From assembly GCF_003797775.2 (NCBI RefSeq), contig NZ_CP060725.1:4272001-4336000 (forward strand): 64,000 nucleotides of DNA. The letters are read 5' to 3'. The notes beneath the pieces were generated by a model. It worked only from the letters and a program-made list of their open reading frames with translations, made no database searches and had not been told where the DNA came from. The first letter of the stretch is position 1, and every line of letters starts with the position of its first letter. The position numbers and the translations under genes are program-made. Positions 17,771 through 26,950 of this stretch are shown one piece after another. The DNA is from Sphingopyxis sp. OPL5 (GTDB lineage Bacteria > Pseudomonadota > Alphaproteobacteria > Sphingomonadales > Sphingomonadaceae).

Positions 17771-19411
17771 TTACTGGTTCTGCCATTTGAAGTCGGCGGG
17801 CAGGATGCATTTGCCGGCGTCGTAATTGCCGACGCTGCGCATGACCTCGCTGTCCTCGGGCTCGATGCGGCGACCGCTGATCTGGCTGTCGATCACGCGG
17901 CGGACGAGCGCGTCGAGCCGCGTCACCAGATAACAGTCGATCGCCGGCGCCGCATGGGCATTGCCCACACCGCTGTCGTCGGTCAGGAACAGATAACGCG
18001 ACTGGGTCGCCGCGGCCATCGCGCGCATCGCATATTCAGCCTCGTCGGCGACGCCCGAGGCGGCGACCGGGGTGATGTGGATACGCTTGGCGCGCGCCGC
18101 CTCGGCGGCGGCCCAGGTGCGGCCGAACTGTTCGTTGTGCGGCGGCGCATCGGCGACGAGCAGCAGCGACTTCACCGCGTCGGGGCGCCACTCCTGCCCG
18201 ACCGCGCGGATCAGCGCCTGGTCCATCGCCTCGGGATAATCACCACCGCCGGTCGCATATTGCGCCGCCAGCGTGCCCTGCGCGCGGCCGATGTCGCGGT
18301 CGAACACCACGGTGCGCGTAACATATTCGTCGCCGATATCGCGATAGAAGACAAAACCGACGCGAATATCGAGGTCGCGGTGCTTGGCGGTGATCGACGC
18401 GATGATCGCGCGCATTTCCGACTGCAGGTATCGGATCTCGTCGCCCATGCTGCCCGTCGTGTCGATGACGAGCATCAGGTCGAGCTTGGTCGCCTTGGTC
18501 GCCGCCTGATTGGCGGTCAGCCCCACGACTTGTCCGCCCGGCGCATCGGACACGAGCACCGGCCGCGCATCGGCGATGCCGCGGCCCGCCTTTTTCGCCG
18601 ACACGGTGATCCGTTCGCTCAGCCGGTCGAGCCCGGGGAAGAAGACCGCGCTGCCGTCGGCCTGCGTCGCCATGATGATGCTGTTGCCGTCGCTGCAGGT
18701 GACGACGACGTCGGCGAAGGGGATCGGCTGGCCGTTGCGGTCGTTCACCTTCACCGTGACGACGCGCATCGTGTCGACGCGCGGCAGGGCGCGGATGTCC
18801 TGGCCCAAGTCGGTGCGGTTGACATAGGCCGCATAGAGTTCCGGATTGAGCAGGTCGTCATGCTCGCCCGCGGTCAGGATGCCCGATTGTGGCTGGGGCG
18901 GGATATAGCGCGGCGGCACCGGCACGGGTCGCCCCGTATAGTCCGACGACGACCCGGGAACGGGCGACGTCGACGCCGGCGGCGGGGCGGTCGGGGCTAC
19001 CCGTACCGACTCGCCGCTGCCGACCGCGCTGACCGCAGCCGACGATCCGGATCGCGCCGAGCCGGTGACGACGACGTCGGCGGCAGCGCTGTCATAGCTG
19101 GGTGGTGGCGGCGCCATCGGCGGCGGTGGGGGCGGCGGAGGTGGCGGGGGTGGCGGCGGCGCCATCGGCGCATAGTCGGCGCTCGACTTGTCATCGCGCT
19201 CGCGCTTGCCGCCCTTGGTCATGGGCACGCCCGTCTGTTGCGGCCGGGGCGGCTGCACCTCGGCATCGAGGCGCGGCAGCGGGTCGGCGTTGCGGCAGAA
19301 GCCCTGCTGCGGCGCACCCGGCTTGGCATAAGCGATGGTCAGGGGCGCGGGGGCGAGGCCGCCCGCGAGAACGGCGATCATCGTCACGCCCGTCAGAAAT
19401 CGGCTTCGCAT
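17771..19411 (-). CDS. Exported von Willebrand factor A domain protein with polyproline linker
   Basis: A 546-residue exported protein. It begins with a signal peptide (MRSRFLTGVTMIAVLAGGLA), then a linker with 14 consecutive prolines and a further PPPP. Next comes ADVVVTGSARSGSS, reminiscent of the VVTGS stretch in sphingomonad TonB-dependent receptors. A C-terminal vWA domain carries the metal-site motif DTTGSM. It therefore probably binds a partner through Mg2+ in the periplasm or at the envelope. The ATG at 19411 is preferred because GGGGAG lies seven bases upstream; other ATGs at 19414 and 19429 are possible. The role is unknown. Confidence 0.75.
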   Translation of the reverse strand: MRSRFLTGVTMIAVLAGGLAPAPLTIAYAKPGAPQQGFCRNADPLPRLDAEVQPPRPQQTGVPMTKGGKRERDDKSSADYAPMAPPPPPPPPPPPPPPMAPPPPSYDSAAADVVVTGSARSGSSAAVSAVGSGESVRVAPTAPPPASTSPVPGSSSDYTGRPVPVPPRYIPPQPQSGILTAGEHDDLLNPELYAAYVNRTDLGQDIRALPRVDTMRVVTVKVNDRNGQPIPFADVVVTCSDGNSIIMATQADGSAVFFPGLDRLSERITVSAKKAGRGIADARPVLVSDAPGGQVVGLTANQAATKATKLDLMLVIDTTGSMGDEIRYLQSEMRAIIASITAKHRDLDIRVGFVFYRDIGDEYVTRTVVFDRDIGRAQGTLAAQYATGGGDYPEAMDQALIRAVGQEWRPDAVKSLLLVADAPPHNEQFGRTWAAAEAARAKRIHITPVAASGVADEAEYAMRAMAAATQSRYLFLTDDSGVGNAHAAPAIDCYLVTRLDALVRRVIDSQISGRRIEPEDSEVMRSVGNYDAGKCILPADFKWQNQ

Positions 19412-19526
19412 CATCGAACTCCCCGCCATGTGATACAATATCATGAACCTGTGACCCGACCGCTGAACCGTGGCTGAACCGCGATGAATGGTTAGATTGC
19501 TGCAGGTTAGGCCGCTGTGCGGGTCA

Positions 19527-20612
19527 TCACAGCCGTGAAATCCTGGCGCCCGCGTGGCGCTCGATACGCCCCGCGAGTTCGAGTTCGAGCAGGATCAGTT
19601 GCACCGTCGCGGCTGCGCAGCCCGACTGGCGGGCGAGCTCGTCGACCGCGACGGGGGTCGGCCCGAGCAGTTCGACGACGATCCGGCGGTCCCCTTCGCC
19701 GGCGTCGTGCACGGCGGGCGTCGCGGCATAGCTGCGCACCGGTTCGCGCACCATGCGCGCATCGATCGGACCCAGCGCCTCAAGCACATCGTCGACCGTC
19801 TGGATCAGCGTCGCGCCTTCGCGGATTAGCTGGTTGCAGCCCTGCGCGCGCGGGTCGAGCGGCGATCCGGGCACCGCCATCACCTCGCGCCCATAGTCGC
19901 CGGCGCGGCGCGCGGTGATCAGCGACCCCGACTTGGGCGCCGCCTCGATCACCAGGGTCCCGTGCGACAGTCCGGCGATGATCCGGTTGCGCGACGGAAA
20001 ATGGCGCGCCAGCGGTTCGGTGCCCGGCGGCTGTTCGGCGATCAACAACTGGTCGGCGCCGAGCTTTTCCTGCAGCCCGGCATTTTCGGGCGGAAAGGCG
20101 ATATCGATGCCACTCGCGATCACCGCCGCGGTCCGTCCACCCAGCGCGCCGACATGCGCCGCGGTGTCGACCCCGCGCGCCAGTCCGCTGACCACCGTGA
20201 TGCCCTGCCCCGCCAGCTCGGCCGCCATCTGCCGCGCGAAGCGGCACGCGACCGCCGAGGCGTTGCGTGCACCAACGATCGCGACGCAGGGGTGCCGGAG
20301 CATCGCGGTATCGCCGCGGACAATCATCACCGGCGGGGCACCCTCGACCTCGCGCATCAGCGGCGAATAATCCGCCTCGTCACTGAAGACATGACGCGCG
20401 CCAAGCGAGGCCACGCGCTCGATCTCACGCTCGGCGATTTCGGAAGGCGCGATACGCGCGCGGCCCGCGCCACCGCGCAGCACAAGATCGGGCAGCGCGG
20501 CGAGCGCCGCCTCGCCCGATCCGAAGCGCGCCATCAGCTGGTGCCAACTGACCGGGCCGACGTGCGGCGTGCGGATGAGCCGCAACCGCGCCAGCCTTTC
20601 GGCGTCGGTCAT
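19527..20612 (-). CDS. dprA: DNA-processing protein DprA
   Basis: A 361-residue protein that loads RecA on incoming single-stranded DNA during natural transformation. The Rossmann-like core has VAIVGARNASAVACRFARQ and VVSGLARGVDTAAHVGALGG, both typical of the family, and a C-terminal winged-helix-like domain (VAVDELARQSGCAAATVQLI) completes the usual three-part architecture. Its ATG overlaps the stop of plsY by four bases, giving a plsY-dprA operon that is common in alphaproteobacteria. Competence genes are not seen elsewhere in the window. Confidence 0.92.
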   Translation of the reverse strand: MTDAERLARLRLIRTPHVGPVSWHQLMARFGSGEAALAALPDLVLRGGAGRARIAPSEIAEREIERVASLGARHVFSDEADYSPLMREVEGAPPVMIVRGDTAMLRHPCVAIVGARNASAVACRFARQMAAELAGQGITVVSGLARGVDTAAHVGALGGRTAAVIASGIDIAFPPENAGLQEKLGADQLLIAEQPPGTEPLARHFPSRNRIIAGLSHGTLVIEAAPKSGSLITARRAGDYGREVMAVPGSPLDPRAQGCNQLIREGATLIQTVDDVLEALGPIDARMVREPVRSYAATPAVHDAGEGDRRIVVELLGPTPVAVDELARQSGCAAATVQLILLELELAGRIERHAGARISRL

Positions 20613-21211
20613 TCGGCGCTTTTCATCACGCCGACGCGCGGTTCGGTTCCCGCGCGCAGCCGCGCGATATTCTCGCGGTGGCGCCAGAGCACGATGGCCG
20701 CGAGTCCCGCCAGACCGATCGCATAGATGGGATAGCCGAGCGCCAGCGCGGCAAGCGGCGCAGCGACGGCCCCCAGCATCCCGCCGAGCGACGAGATGCG
20801 CAACAGCAGGACGGCGCCGAGCCAGACGCCCGCAAACACCAGCCCGATCGGCCAGGCGAGCGCCAGCGAGAGGCCGAGCAGCGTCGCAACCCCCTTCCCG
20901 CCCTTGAATTTCAGCCAGACGGGGTAGCAATGGCCGATCATCGCCGCCGCGCCCGCGACCATCGCGCCATGGTCGCCGGTTTCGGGGAAAAAATGCCGAG
21001 CGAGCAGCACCGCGACCGCGCCCTTCGCACCGTCGAGGATCAAGGTTGCCGCCGCCAGCCCCTTGCGCCCGGTGCGCAGCACATTGGTCGCACCGATATT
21101 GCCTGACCCGATCTGGCGCAAATCACCCGCCCCGAAGGCTCGCGTCAGGATGACCCCGAAGGGGATCGATCCGAGCAGATAGCCCGCGGCGATCAGCAAA
21201 TATGTCGTCAT
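20609..21211 (-). CDS. plsY: Glycerol-3-phosphate acyltransferase PlsY
   Basis: A 200-residue inner-membrane enzyme that transfers the acyl group of acyl-phosphate to glycerol-3-phosphate, the first step of phospholipid synthesis. The family motifs are visible: GSIPFG at residues 14-19, GSGNIGATNVLR and KFKGGKGVAT. Several hydrophobic segments fit the five-helix topology. It is co-transcribed with dprA through a four-base overlap and is divergent from murI. Confidence 0.94.
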   Translation of the reverse strand: MTTYLLIAAGYLLGSIPFGVILTRAFGAGDLRQIGSGNIGATNVLRTGRKGLAAATLILDGAKGAVAVLLARHFFPETGDHGAMVAGAAAMIGHCYPVWLKFKGGKGVATLLGLSLALAWPIGLVFAGVWLGAVLLLRISSLGGMLGAVAAPLAALALGYPIYAIGLAGLAAIVLWRHRENIARLRAGTEPRVGVMKSAE

Positions 21212-21347
21212 GGCAACCCCTGCTCCCTTTGCGCCTTTGTGGCGATTTTACGCGTAGCAATCAACGCTTTCGCGCATGATGACCGCCAAATCGGACAAAC
21301 TCGTGGCGGCCATTGAGCGGCCCCGTCGCCGCTGCTAGGGCGCGTGG

Positions 21348-22154
21348 ATGCCCACCCCCCGCGCCGACGCCCCGATCCTGTTCTTCGACTCCGGCCTCGG
21401 TGGCCTCACCGTGCTCGGCCCGACGCGCGCGCTGCTGCCGACCGCGCCGATCGTCTATGCCGCCGATTATGCCGGCCTGCCCTATGGCCAGAAGAGCGAG
21501 GCCGAACTCGCGGCGCGCGTTCCCGCGCTGCTCGGCCGCCTCGTCGAGCGCTACCAGCCACGCCTCGCGGTAATCGCGTGCAACACTGCGTCGACGATCG
21601 CGCTGACGCATGTCCGCGCCGCACTCGACCTGCCGATCGTCGGGACCGTGCCCGCGATCAAGCCCGCCGCCGAGATGACGAAGACCGGCGTCATCGGGGT
21701 GCTCGGCACCGAAGCGACGGTGCGCCAGCCCTATGTCGACGATCTCAGCGCGCGCTTTGCAGCGGGCAAGACGGTGCTGCGCCACGGCAGCCCCGGCCTC
21801 GTCACCGCCGCCGAAGCGAAGCTGCGCGGCGACCCCGTGGATATGGACGTCATTGCGCGCGCCATCGCCGGCCTGACAAGCCAGCCCGGCGGCGACAAGC
21901 TCGACGTCATCGTCCTCGCCTGCACCCACTTCCCGCTGCTCGCCGACGAATTGCAGGCCGAGGCGGGATCGCACGTCCGCTTGATCGACGGGGCGCAGGG
22001 CATTGCCCGCCGCATCGCCCACCTGACCGACGGCCAGCCCTGGCCCGCGGCGGTCGCCCCCGGCCTCGCGGTCTTCACGCGTAGCGACGAGCGTCCGCCG
22101 CCGCCGCTGGCCGCGCTGGCGCCCTACGGCCTCGCTCGCATCGAACTGATCTAG
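21348..22154 (+). CDS. murI: Glutamate racemase
   Basis: A 268-residue cytoplasmic enzyme making D-glutamate for peptidoglycan. The two catalytic cysteines are Cys78 in AVIACNTAST and Cys192 in VLACTHFPLL. FFDSGLGGLTVL near the N-terminus is the usual substrate loop. The gene is divergent from plsY with a 136-base gap. A short intergenic region follows before hemA. Length and motifs are fully normal. Confidence 0.95.
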   Translation: MPTPRADAPILFFDSGLGGLTVLGPTRALLPTAPIVYAADYAGLPYGQKSEAELAARVPALLGRLVERYQPRLAVIACNTASTIALTHVRAALDLPIVGTVPAIKPAAEMTKTGVIGVLGTEATVRQPYVDDLSARFAAGKTVLRHGSPGLVTAAEAKLRGDPVDMDVIARAIAGLTSQPGGDKLDVIVLACTHFPLLADELQAEAGSHVRLIDGAQGIARRIAHLTDGQPWPAAVAPGLAVFTRSDERPPPPLAALAPYGLARIELI

Positions 22155-22185
22155 CGGCTCGATCACACTGATTTGGCGCAGAAGT

Positions 22186-22200
22186 TGCGAATCGTTCGCA
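22186..22200. promoter_or_regulatory. Palindrome TGCGAATCGTTCGCA upstream of hemA
   Basis: A 15-base dyad, TGCGAA-TCG-TTCGCA, lies in the 148-base region between murI and hemA, about 103 bases before the hemA start. Its position suits an operator near the hemA promoter. No FNR box was found in this region. The identity of any binding protein is unknown. Confidence 0.4.
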
Positions 22201-22302
22201 CTGGATTTCGGGTTGTTTCGGCGTTATTGGCCCCCGTGTTAATAGCCGCCCGGAGGGAGCGGCCCAATGGCTTGGACTGGCACCTGACTGCGGGGCTGAT
22301 AC

Positions 22303-23517
22303 GTGAACTATAACGATATTTTCGCACGCGCCATCGACCGGCTGCACGAAGAAGGGCGCTATCGCGTCTTCATCGACATCCTCCGGAATCGCGGGTCCTT
22401 TCCCAACGCACGCTGCTTCGCCGGTCACAACGGCCCGAAGCCGATCACCGTATGGTGTTCGAACGACTATCTCGCCATGGGCCAGCATCCCAAGGTCGTC
22501 GCCGCGATGGAAGAAGCGCTGCATGACGTCGGCGCCGGTTCGGGCGGCACCCGCAACATCGGCGGCAACACCCATTATCATATCGACCTCGAAGCCGAAC
22601 TCGCCGACCTGCACGGCAAGGACGGCGCGCTGCTCTTCACGTCGGGCTATATCTCGAACGAGGCGACGCTTGGCACGCTCGGCAAGCTGCTGCCCAACTG
22701 CATCATCTATTCGGACGAACTCAACCACGCCTCGATGATCGCGGGCATCCGCAACTCGGGCTGCGAAAAGCGCGTTTGGCGTCACAACGACCTCGCACAT
22801 CTCGAAGAGTTGATGGCCGCCGACGATCCCGAAGCCGCCAAGCTGATCGCCTTCGAAAGCGTCTATTCGATGGACGGCGACGTCGCCCCGATCCACGCGA
22901 TCTGCGACCTTGCCGACAAATATAATGCGCTGACCTATTGCGACGAAGTCCATGCCGTCGGCATGTACGGCCCGCGCGGCGGCGGCATCAGCGATCGCGA
23001 CGAAGCCGCCGATCGCATCACGATCATCGAGGGAACCCTCGGCAAGGCGTTCGGCGTGATGGGCGGCTATATCGCCGCCGACAAGAATATCATCGACGTG
23101 ATCCGCAGCTATGCGCCGGGTTTCATCTTCACGACCAGCCTGTCGCCGGTGCTCGTCGCCGGCGTGCTCGCGAGCGTGCGCCACCTCAAGGCCTCGAGCG
23201 TCGAGCGCGACGCGCAGCAGGAAGCCGCCGCTTACCTCAAGCAGAGCTTCCGCGACGCCGGCCTGCCGGTGATGGATTCGACCACGCACATCGTCCCGCT
23301 GATGGTCGGCGATCCGGTGCGCGCCAAGAAGATCAGCGACATATTGCTCGCCGAATATGGCGTCTATGTGCAGCCGATCAATTTCCCGACCGTGCCGCGC
23401 GGCACCGAACGGCTGCGCTTTACCCCCGGCCCGGCGCATGACGAGGCGATGATGCGCGACCTGACCCAGGCTCTCACCGAAATCTGGGATCGTCTGGAAC
23501 TGCGCAAGGCCGCGTGA
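22303..23517 (+). CDS. hemA: 5-aminolevulinate synthase
   Basis: A 404-residue PLP enzyme that condenses glycine with succinyl-CoA to 5-aminolevulinate, the first step of heme synthesis by the C4 route of alphaproteobacteria. The PLP lysine is Lys248 in [31 protein letters not shown] near residue 79 and [15 protein letters not shown] near 214 are family signatures. Its TGA overlaps the GTG start of a nitroreductase gene, so the two are probably co-translated. Heme supply fits the oxidase genes further along the window. Confidence 0.95.
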   Translation: MNYNDIFARAIDRLHEEGRYRVFIDILRNRGSFPNARCFAGHNGPKPITVWCSNDYLAMGQHPKVVAAMEEALHDVGAGSGGTRNIGGNTHYHIDLEAELADLHGKDGALLFTSGYISNEATLGTLGKLLPNCIIYSDELNHASMIAGIRNSGCEKRVWRHNDLAHLEELMAADDPEAAKLIAFESVYSMDGDVAPIHAICDLADKYNALTYCDEVHAVGMYGPRGGGISDRDEAADRITIIEGTLGKAFGVMGGYIAADKNIIDVIRSYAPGFIFTTSLSPVLVAGVLASVRHLKASSVERDAQQEAAAYLKQSFRDAGLPVMDSTTHIVPLMVGDPVRAKKISDILLAEYGVYVQPINFPTVPRGTERLRFTPGPAHDEAMMRDLTQALTEIWDRLELRKAA

Positions 23518-24203
23518 GCGCCGCACCGGGTTTTGACGAGGTTGTCCGGGGACGCCGCAGCATTCGCGGCTTCCTCGACAAGCCCGTTCCCAAGGCGCTG
23601 GTCGCCGAGGTGATCGAAGTCGCGATGCGCGCGCCCTCGTCGTTCAACAACCAGTGCTGGAATTTCTCGGTCGTCACCGGCGATCCGCTTGACGCGATCC
23701 GCCGGGGTAACACCGACGGCATTCTCGCCGGCAAGCCCGACAGCCGCGAATTCCGCCGCTTCGACGGCATCGCCGACGACCATCGCGCACGCCAGATCGA
23801 GATCGCCAAGCAGCTCTTCGGTGCGATGGGCATCGCGCGCGACGACAAGGACGCGCGCCAGGACTGGGTGCTCCGCGGCTTCCGCCAGTTCGACGCGCCG
23901 GTCAGCATCGTCGTCACCTATGACCGCATATTGCTCGGCAGCGACATCGCGCCCTTCGACTGCGGCGCGGTGACCAACGCGCTGGTCAACGCCGCCTGGT
24001 CGCGCGGGCTCGGCTGCGTCATCAACAGCCAGGGCATCATGCAAAGCCCGGTGGTGCGCGAACATGCCGCCATCCCCGACGACCAGGTGATCATGATCTG
24101 CGTCGCGATGGGCTGGCCCGAAGCGGATTTCCCCGCCAACGCCGTGGTGTCGAACCGCAAGAGCGTCGAAGAAGCGGTGCGCTTCGTCGGGTTCGACGAC
24201 TGA
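23514..24203 (+). CDS. Nitroreductase-family flavoprotein
   Basis: A 229-residue FMN-dependent oxidoreductase of the nitroreductase fold. [13 protein letters not shown] near residue 14 and [12 protein letters not shown] near residue 40 are the FMN-phosphate binding regions; [12 protein letters not shown] and [10 protein letters not shown] occur near the C-terminus as in the family. The start is GTG at 23514, overlapping the hemA stop in GTGA. The physiological substrate is not known, and coupling to hemA does not by itself show a heme role. Confidence 0.85.
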   Translation: MSAAPGFDEVVRGRRSIRGFLDKPVPKALVAEVIEVAMRAPSSFNNQCWNFSVVTGDPLDAIRRGNTDGILAGKPDSREFRRFDGIADDHRARQIEIAKQLFGAMGIARDDKDARQDWVLRGFRQFDAPVSIVVTYDRILLGSDIAPFDCGAVTNALVNAAWSRGLGCVINSQGIMQSPVVREHAAIPDDQVIMICVAMGWPEADFPANAVVSNRKSVEEAVRFVGFDD

Positions 24204-24206
24204 CGC

Positions 24207-24800
24207 TCAGCACACCGGGCGCATCATGCCCCAGAAATGCGGGCCGCCGCCCGGTACATCCCATTCGACCTGCGTGACGAACCCCAGCCGTTCGTAGAGC
24301 GGCACATTTTCCGGCGTCGCGGTTTCCAGCCAGCACGGCAGTCCCTCGGCGTCGGCGACGTCCGTCTGCGCGCGGATGATCCGGCCGCCATGGCCCTTGC
24401 CCTGATGCGCGGTCCGCACGCCGACATAATGAAGATACCAGAAGCGCGCCTTTGGGCGGTGCGCGTCGATGCTGGCCTGCACCTTCAGTCCGCGTGGCAG
24501 GGCGGTACCGAACGTCGCGACGAGCGGGATGACGGTGCGCAGGAACTCCAGTGTCCCGCTATGCGCCTGCCCCGGCGCGCGCCAGAGCGCCGCCGCCGCG
24601 TCGCCTTCGGATCGCAGCGTTACTCCCGCGCGCATGTCGGCGGGTACCAGTACGCGAAACAGGCCGCGCAGCGCCCGCGCACGATGATCGGGGTCGGGCA
24701 ATATCCACGACAGCGCCGGATCGGTCTGGAATGCCTGTGCCAATGTCTCGATCACGGCCGGCTGGTCGGCCGGACCCACCGGTCCTATTGTCTCGCTCAT
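24207..24800 (-). CDS. GNAT-family N-acetyltransferase
   Basis: A 197-residue acetyl-CoA-dependent transferase. The acetyl-CoA loop lies in TAHQGKGHGGRIIRA, the Q/RxxGxG/A motif of the family. The C-terminal strand VPLYERLGFVTQVEWDVPGG is also typical. GGAGG sits five bases before the ATG at 24800; an ATG at 24803 directly precedes it. The gene converges on the nitroreductase, with only three bases between stops. The acceptor substrate cannot be predicted. Confidence 0.85.
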   Translation of the reverse strand: MSETIGPVGPADQPAVIETLAQAFQTDPALSWILPDPDHRARALRGLFRVLVPADMRAGVTLRSEGDAAAALWRAPGQAHSGTLEFLRTVIPLVATFGTALPRGLKVQASIDAHRPKARFWYLHYVGVRTAHQGKGHGGRIIRAQTDVADAEGLPCWLETATPENVPLYERLGFVTQVEWDVPGGGPHFWGMMRPVC

Positions 24801-24848
24801 CATTCCCTCCGTCGCCGATGGGAGCAGGTCGCGCGCGCTTTGGCAATA

Positions 24849-25508
24849 TCAGCGTCGCCTCCTGTCGAACCGCAGCGACCAGGCATAACCGCGATAGAGG
24901 CGTGTCACGACCAGCCGGCCGCCGGCGTCGGCCGACAATTCGCGCATCGCGTCGATCATCATCGCGCGCGGCGCGACATGGAAACGCGCCAGCCAGCCGA
25001 ACAGCGCAGCGCGGAACCAGCCGGGCAGTTGCTCCTGCTGGCCGAAATCGACGATATGCAGCGATCCGTTCGGCGACAGATGGCGCACCGCCTCGCCGAT
25101 CGCGCCCTGCCAGTCGGGGATCATCGACAGCGTATAGCTCTGAAAGACCCGGTCGAAGTGCGGGACGCCGAACAGCGCCTTGGGGTCGAACCCGGTGGCG
25201 TCGCCCTGCGCTACCGTCACCCGCCGCTCCAGCCCCGCCCGGGCGATCGCGGCGCGCGCGCTTTTCAGCATCTCGGCCGAAATGTCGATGCCGTGAATAT
25301 GCGCGCCGGGCCAACAGCGTGCCGCCGCGATCAGGTTGCGCCCGGTGCCGCAGCCGACCTCGAGCACATGACCGCCGACCGGCGGCTGCAGTTCGTCGAT
25401 CAGCCGGTCGCGCCCGAGCAGATAATATTTGCGGGTCAGGTCATAGATATGGCGCTGGCCGCGATAGACATTGTCCATCAACGCGGCATGCCCCTGTGCC
25501 GCCGCCAC
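24849..25508 (-). CDS. btaB: Betaine lipid (DGTS) synthesis N-methyltransferase BtaB
   Basis: A 219-residue SAM-dependent methyltransferase. The SAM motif VLEVGCGTGRN is at residues 48-58, followed by GIDISAEMLKSARAA. In the DGTS pathway BtaB trimethylates diacylglyceryl-homoserine to the betaine lipid diacylglyceryl-trimethylhomoserine. It starts at GTG 25508, two bases after the btaA stop, giving a btaA-btaB operon as in Rhodobacter. An internal Met at residue 11 is a possible alternative start. Assignment rests on the family plus adjacency to btaA. Confidence 0.85.
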   Translation of the reverse strand: MAAAQGHAALMDNVYRGQRHIYDLTRKYYLLGRDRLIDELQPPVGGHVLEVGCGTGRNLIAAARCWPGAHIHGIDISAEMLKSARAAIARAGLERRVTVAQGDATGFDPKALFGVPHFDRVFQSYTLSMIPDWQGAIGEAVRHLSPNGSLHIVDFGQQEQLPGWFRAALFGWLARFHVAPRAMMIDAMRELSADAGGRLVVTRLYRGYAWSLRFDRRRR

Positions 25509-25510
25509 GA

Positions 25511-26728
25511 TCAGGCTTTCAGCACATAGAGATGGACGCCGCCATAGATCGCCGACCGATCGCGCCGCGTATAATCGCGCGATTCTGCGGCGCGATAGTC
25601 CCAGCGGTCGAGCAGCGCGTCGGGCAGACGCCCGGGCAGCAGGCTGGGCTCGGCGGCGGTGCGGAACAGCACCCGCGCGCCCGGTCGCGCGGTGCGCAGG
25701 ACCTCGCTCCACAACGCAAGCAGTTGCGGGTCGCTCATCCAGTCCTGCGCGTCGAGGAAGATATAGCGATCGAAGCTGGCGTCATCCGCCGCCGCCAGCA
25801 TGTCGGTCATGTTGGCGTGGAGCATCGTCACCCGTTCGGCGCGCGCCTTGACCGCGGCATAATTGTCCGCCTGCAGATAGGGCGGCAGCGGCGCCTGCGC
25901 GTCGCGGCCATAGCCGCGCCCGAACGCCTGCCAGGCGAAATAATTGTCCTTGAGGTCGAAATCACAGCTCAGTTTCTCGAGCCGCGCGCGCAGCACATCG
26001 GCCATCGGCTTGCCACCCGCCAGCGCGTCATATTGCGCGGGGGGGATGCCGAGTCCGAACAAGGACGAGCGCTGGTCGGTGACCCAGCGCACGAACTTCC
26101 TGTCGAAGAAGGGCGCGAATTTCGTTTCGAAGATGTGGCGCTGTTCGTCGATGTCGCGCGCCTCGAGCAGCGCGCGCGGATCGGCCTTCATCAGCCGCGC
26201 CAGCAAATGCGCGACGCCGATGAAATTGCCGAGCAGTCCACGCTTGTAGAGCCCGGTCGCAAAGCCGTTGATGCGGCGGCGTCCGACAAGGTCGCGGCCT
26301 TCCCAGTAACGGCGGCTGACCTCGTCGAGATGCGGCCGCACATACGCCTTGTACGCCTCGACATTGTCGCGGCTGTCGGCGTCGGCGAAAAAGCGGCGAA
26401 AGCTTGCATAATCGGGCAGCCGGGCCGCCGCGATGCGCTTGAGATGGCCCAGCGCCACATGCGCGGTGTTGAGATCGACCGCGACGATCTCGGCGGGATC
26501 GGCGGTCAGATAGGAGAAGACATTGCACCCGCCGCTCGCGATCGTCGCGATGCGGTTGCCGGGCCGGATCGCCAGTGCCTCCATGTCGACCACCGGGTCC
26601 TCCCAGATCTGGGCGTAGACGAGCCCGCGAAAGGCGAACGCGAAGGCGCGGTCGAGCAGGCGTTGCTTCTGCTCGGCGTCCTCGCGAACGACGGCGGCGG
26701 CGATCTTGCGATTGGGCTGGCTGGCCAT
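25511..26728 (-). CDS. btaA: SAM:diacylglycerol 3-amino-3-carboxypropyltransferase BtaA
   Basis: A 405-residue DUF3419-type protein. BtaA moves the aminocarboxypropyl group of S-adenosylmethionine onto diacylglycerol, the first step of the phosphorus-free betaine lipid DGTS. The conserved IWEDP is at 41-45, SGGCNVFSYL at 65-74 and AVDLNTAH at 83-90 mark the SAM site; DAQDWM occurs in the second half. The ATG at 26728 has GGGAG about seven bases upstream. The longer open frame before it is not used. A candidate Pho box lies 74-91 bases upstream, consistent with induction by phosphate starvation. Confidence 0.9.
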   Translation of the reverse strand: MASQPNRKIAAAVVREDAEQKQRLLDRAFAFAFRGLVYAQIWEDPVVDMEALAIRPGNRIATIASGGCNVFSYLTADPAEIVAVDLNTAHVALGHLKRIAAARLPDYASFRRFFADADSRDNVEAYKAYVRPHLDEVSRRYWEGRDLVGRRRINGFATGLYKRGLLGNFIGVAHLLARLMKADPRALLEARDIDEQRHIFETKFAPFFDRKFVRWVTDQRSSLFGLGIPPAQYDALAGGKPMADVLRARLEKLSCDFDLKDNYFAWQAFGRGYGRDAQAPLPPYLQADNYAAVKARAERVTMLHANMTDMLAAADDASFDRYIFLDAQDWMSDPQLLALWSEVLRTARPGARVLFRTAAEPSLLPGRLPDALLDRWDYRAAESRDYTRRDRSAIYGGVHLYVLKA

Positions 26729-26801
26729 GGCAGGTCTCCCGGAGAAAGGTGGATCCGGCCTCGCCCATGGCAGCGATTCTTGCGATTCCCGCGTCGGTTC
26801 G

Positions 26802-26819
26802 ATGACAAATCGGGGACGG
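26802..26819 (-). promoter_or_regulatory. Candidate Pho box before btaAB
   Basis: On the minus strand the site reads CCGTCCC-CGAT-TTGTCAT. The Pho box is two CTGTCAT halves with a 4-base spacer. The second half matches at six of seven positions and the first at four of seven, with correct spacing. It is 74-91 bases upstream of the btaA start. Betaine lipid genes are PhoB-controlled in Sinorhizobium. The site is weak on one side. Confidence 0.45.
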
Positions 26820-26950
26820 CGGAAAAAACTCGCATCGTCATCCCGGCGAATCCATGGCGTCGCGCTGCTGACCGTAAACCCTTCACGTTTGCGGTCAGAA
26901 AGCTTTTGGGCGTGAATTGCCAATTGTCGCCCGGAAGCCGCGCCCCGCTG

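Noticed and set aside
19527..20930. dprA extended upstream to 20930
   Set aside because: The extra part overlaps plsY and reads as non-conserved Arg-rich sequence. The ATG at 20612 gives the normal DprA N-terminus.
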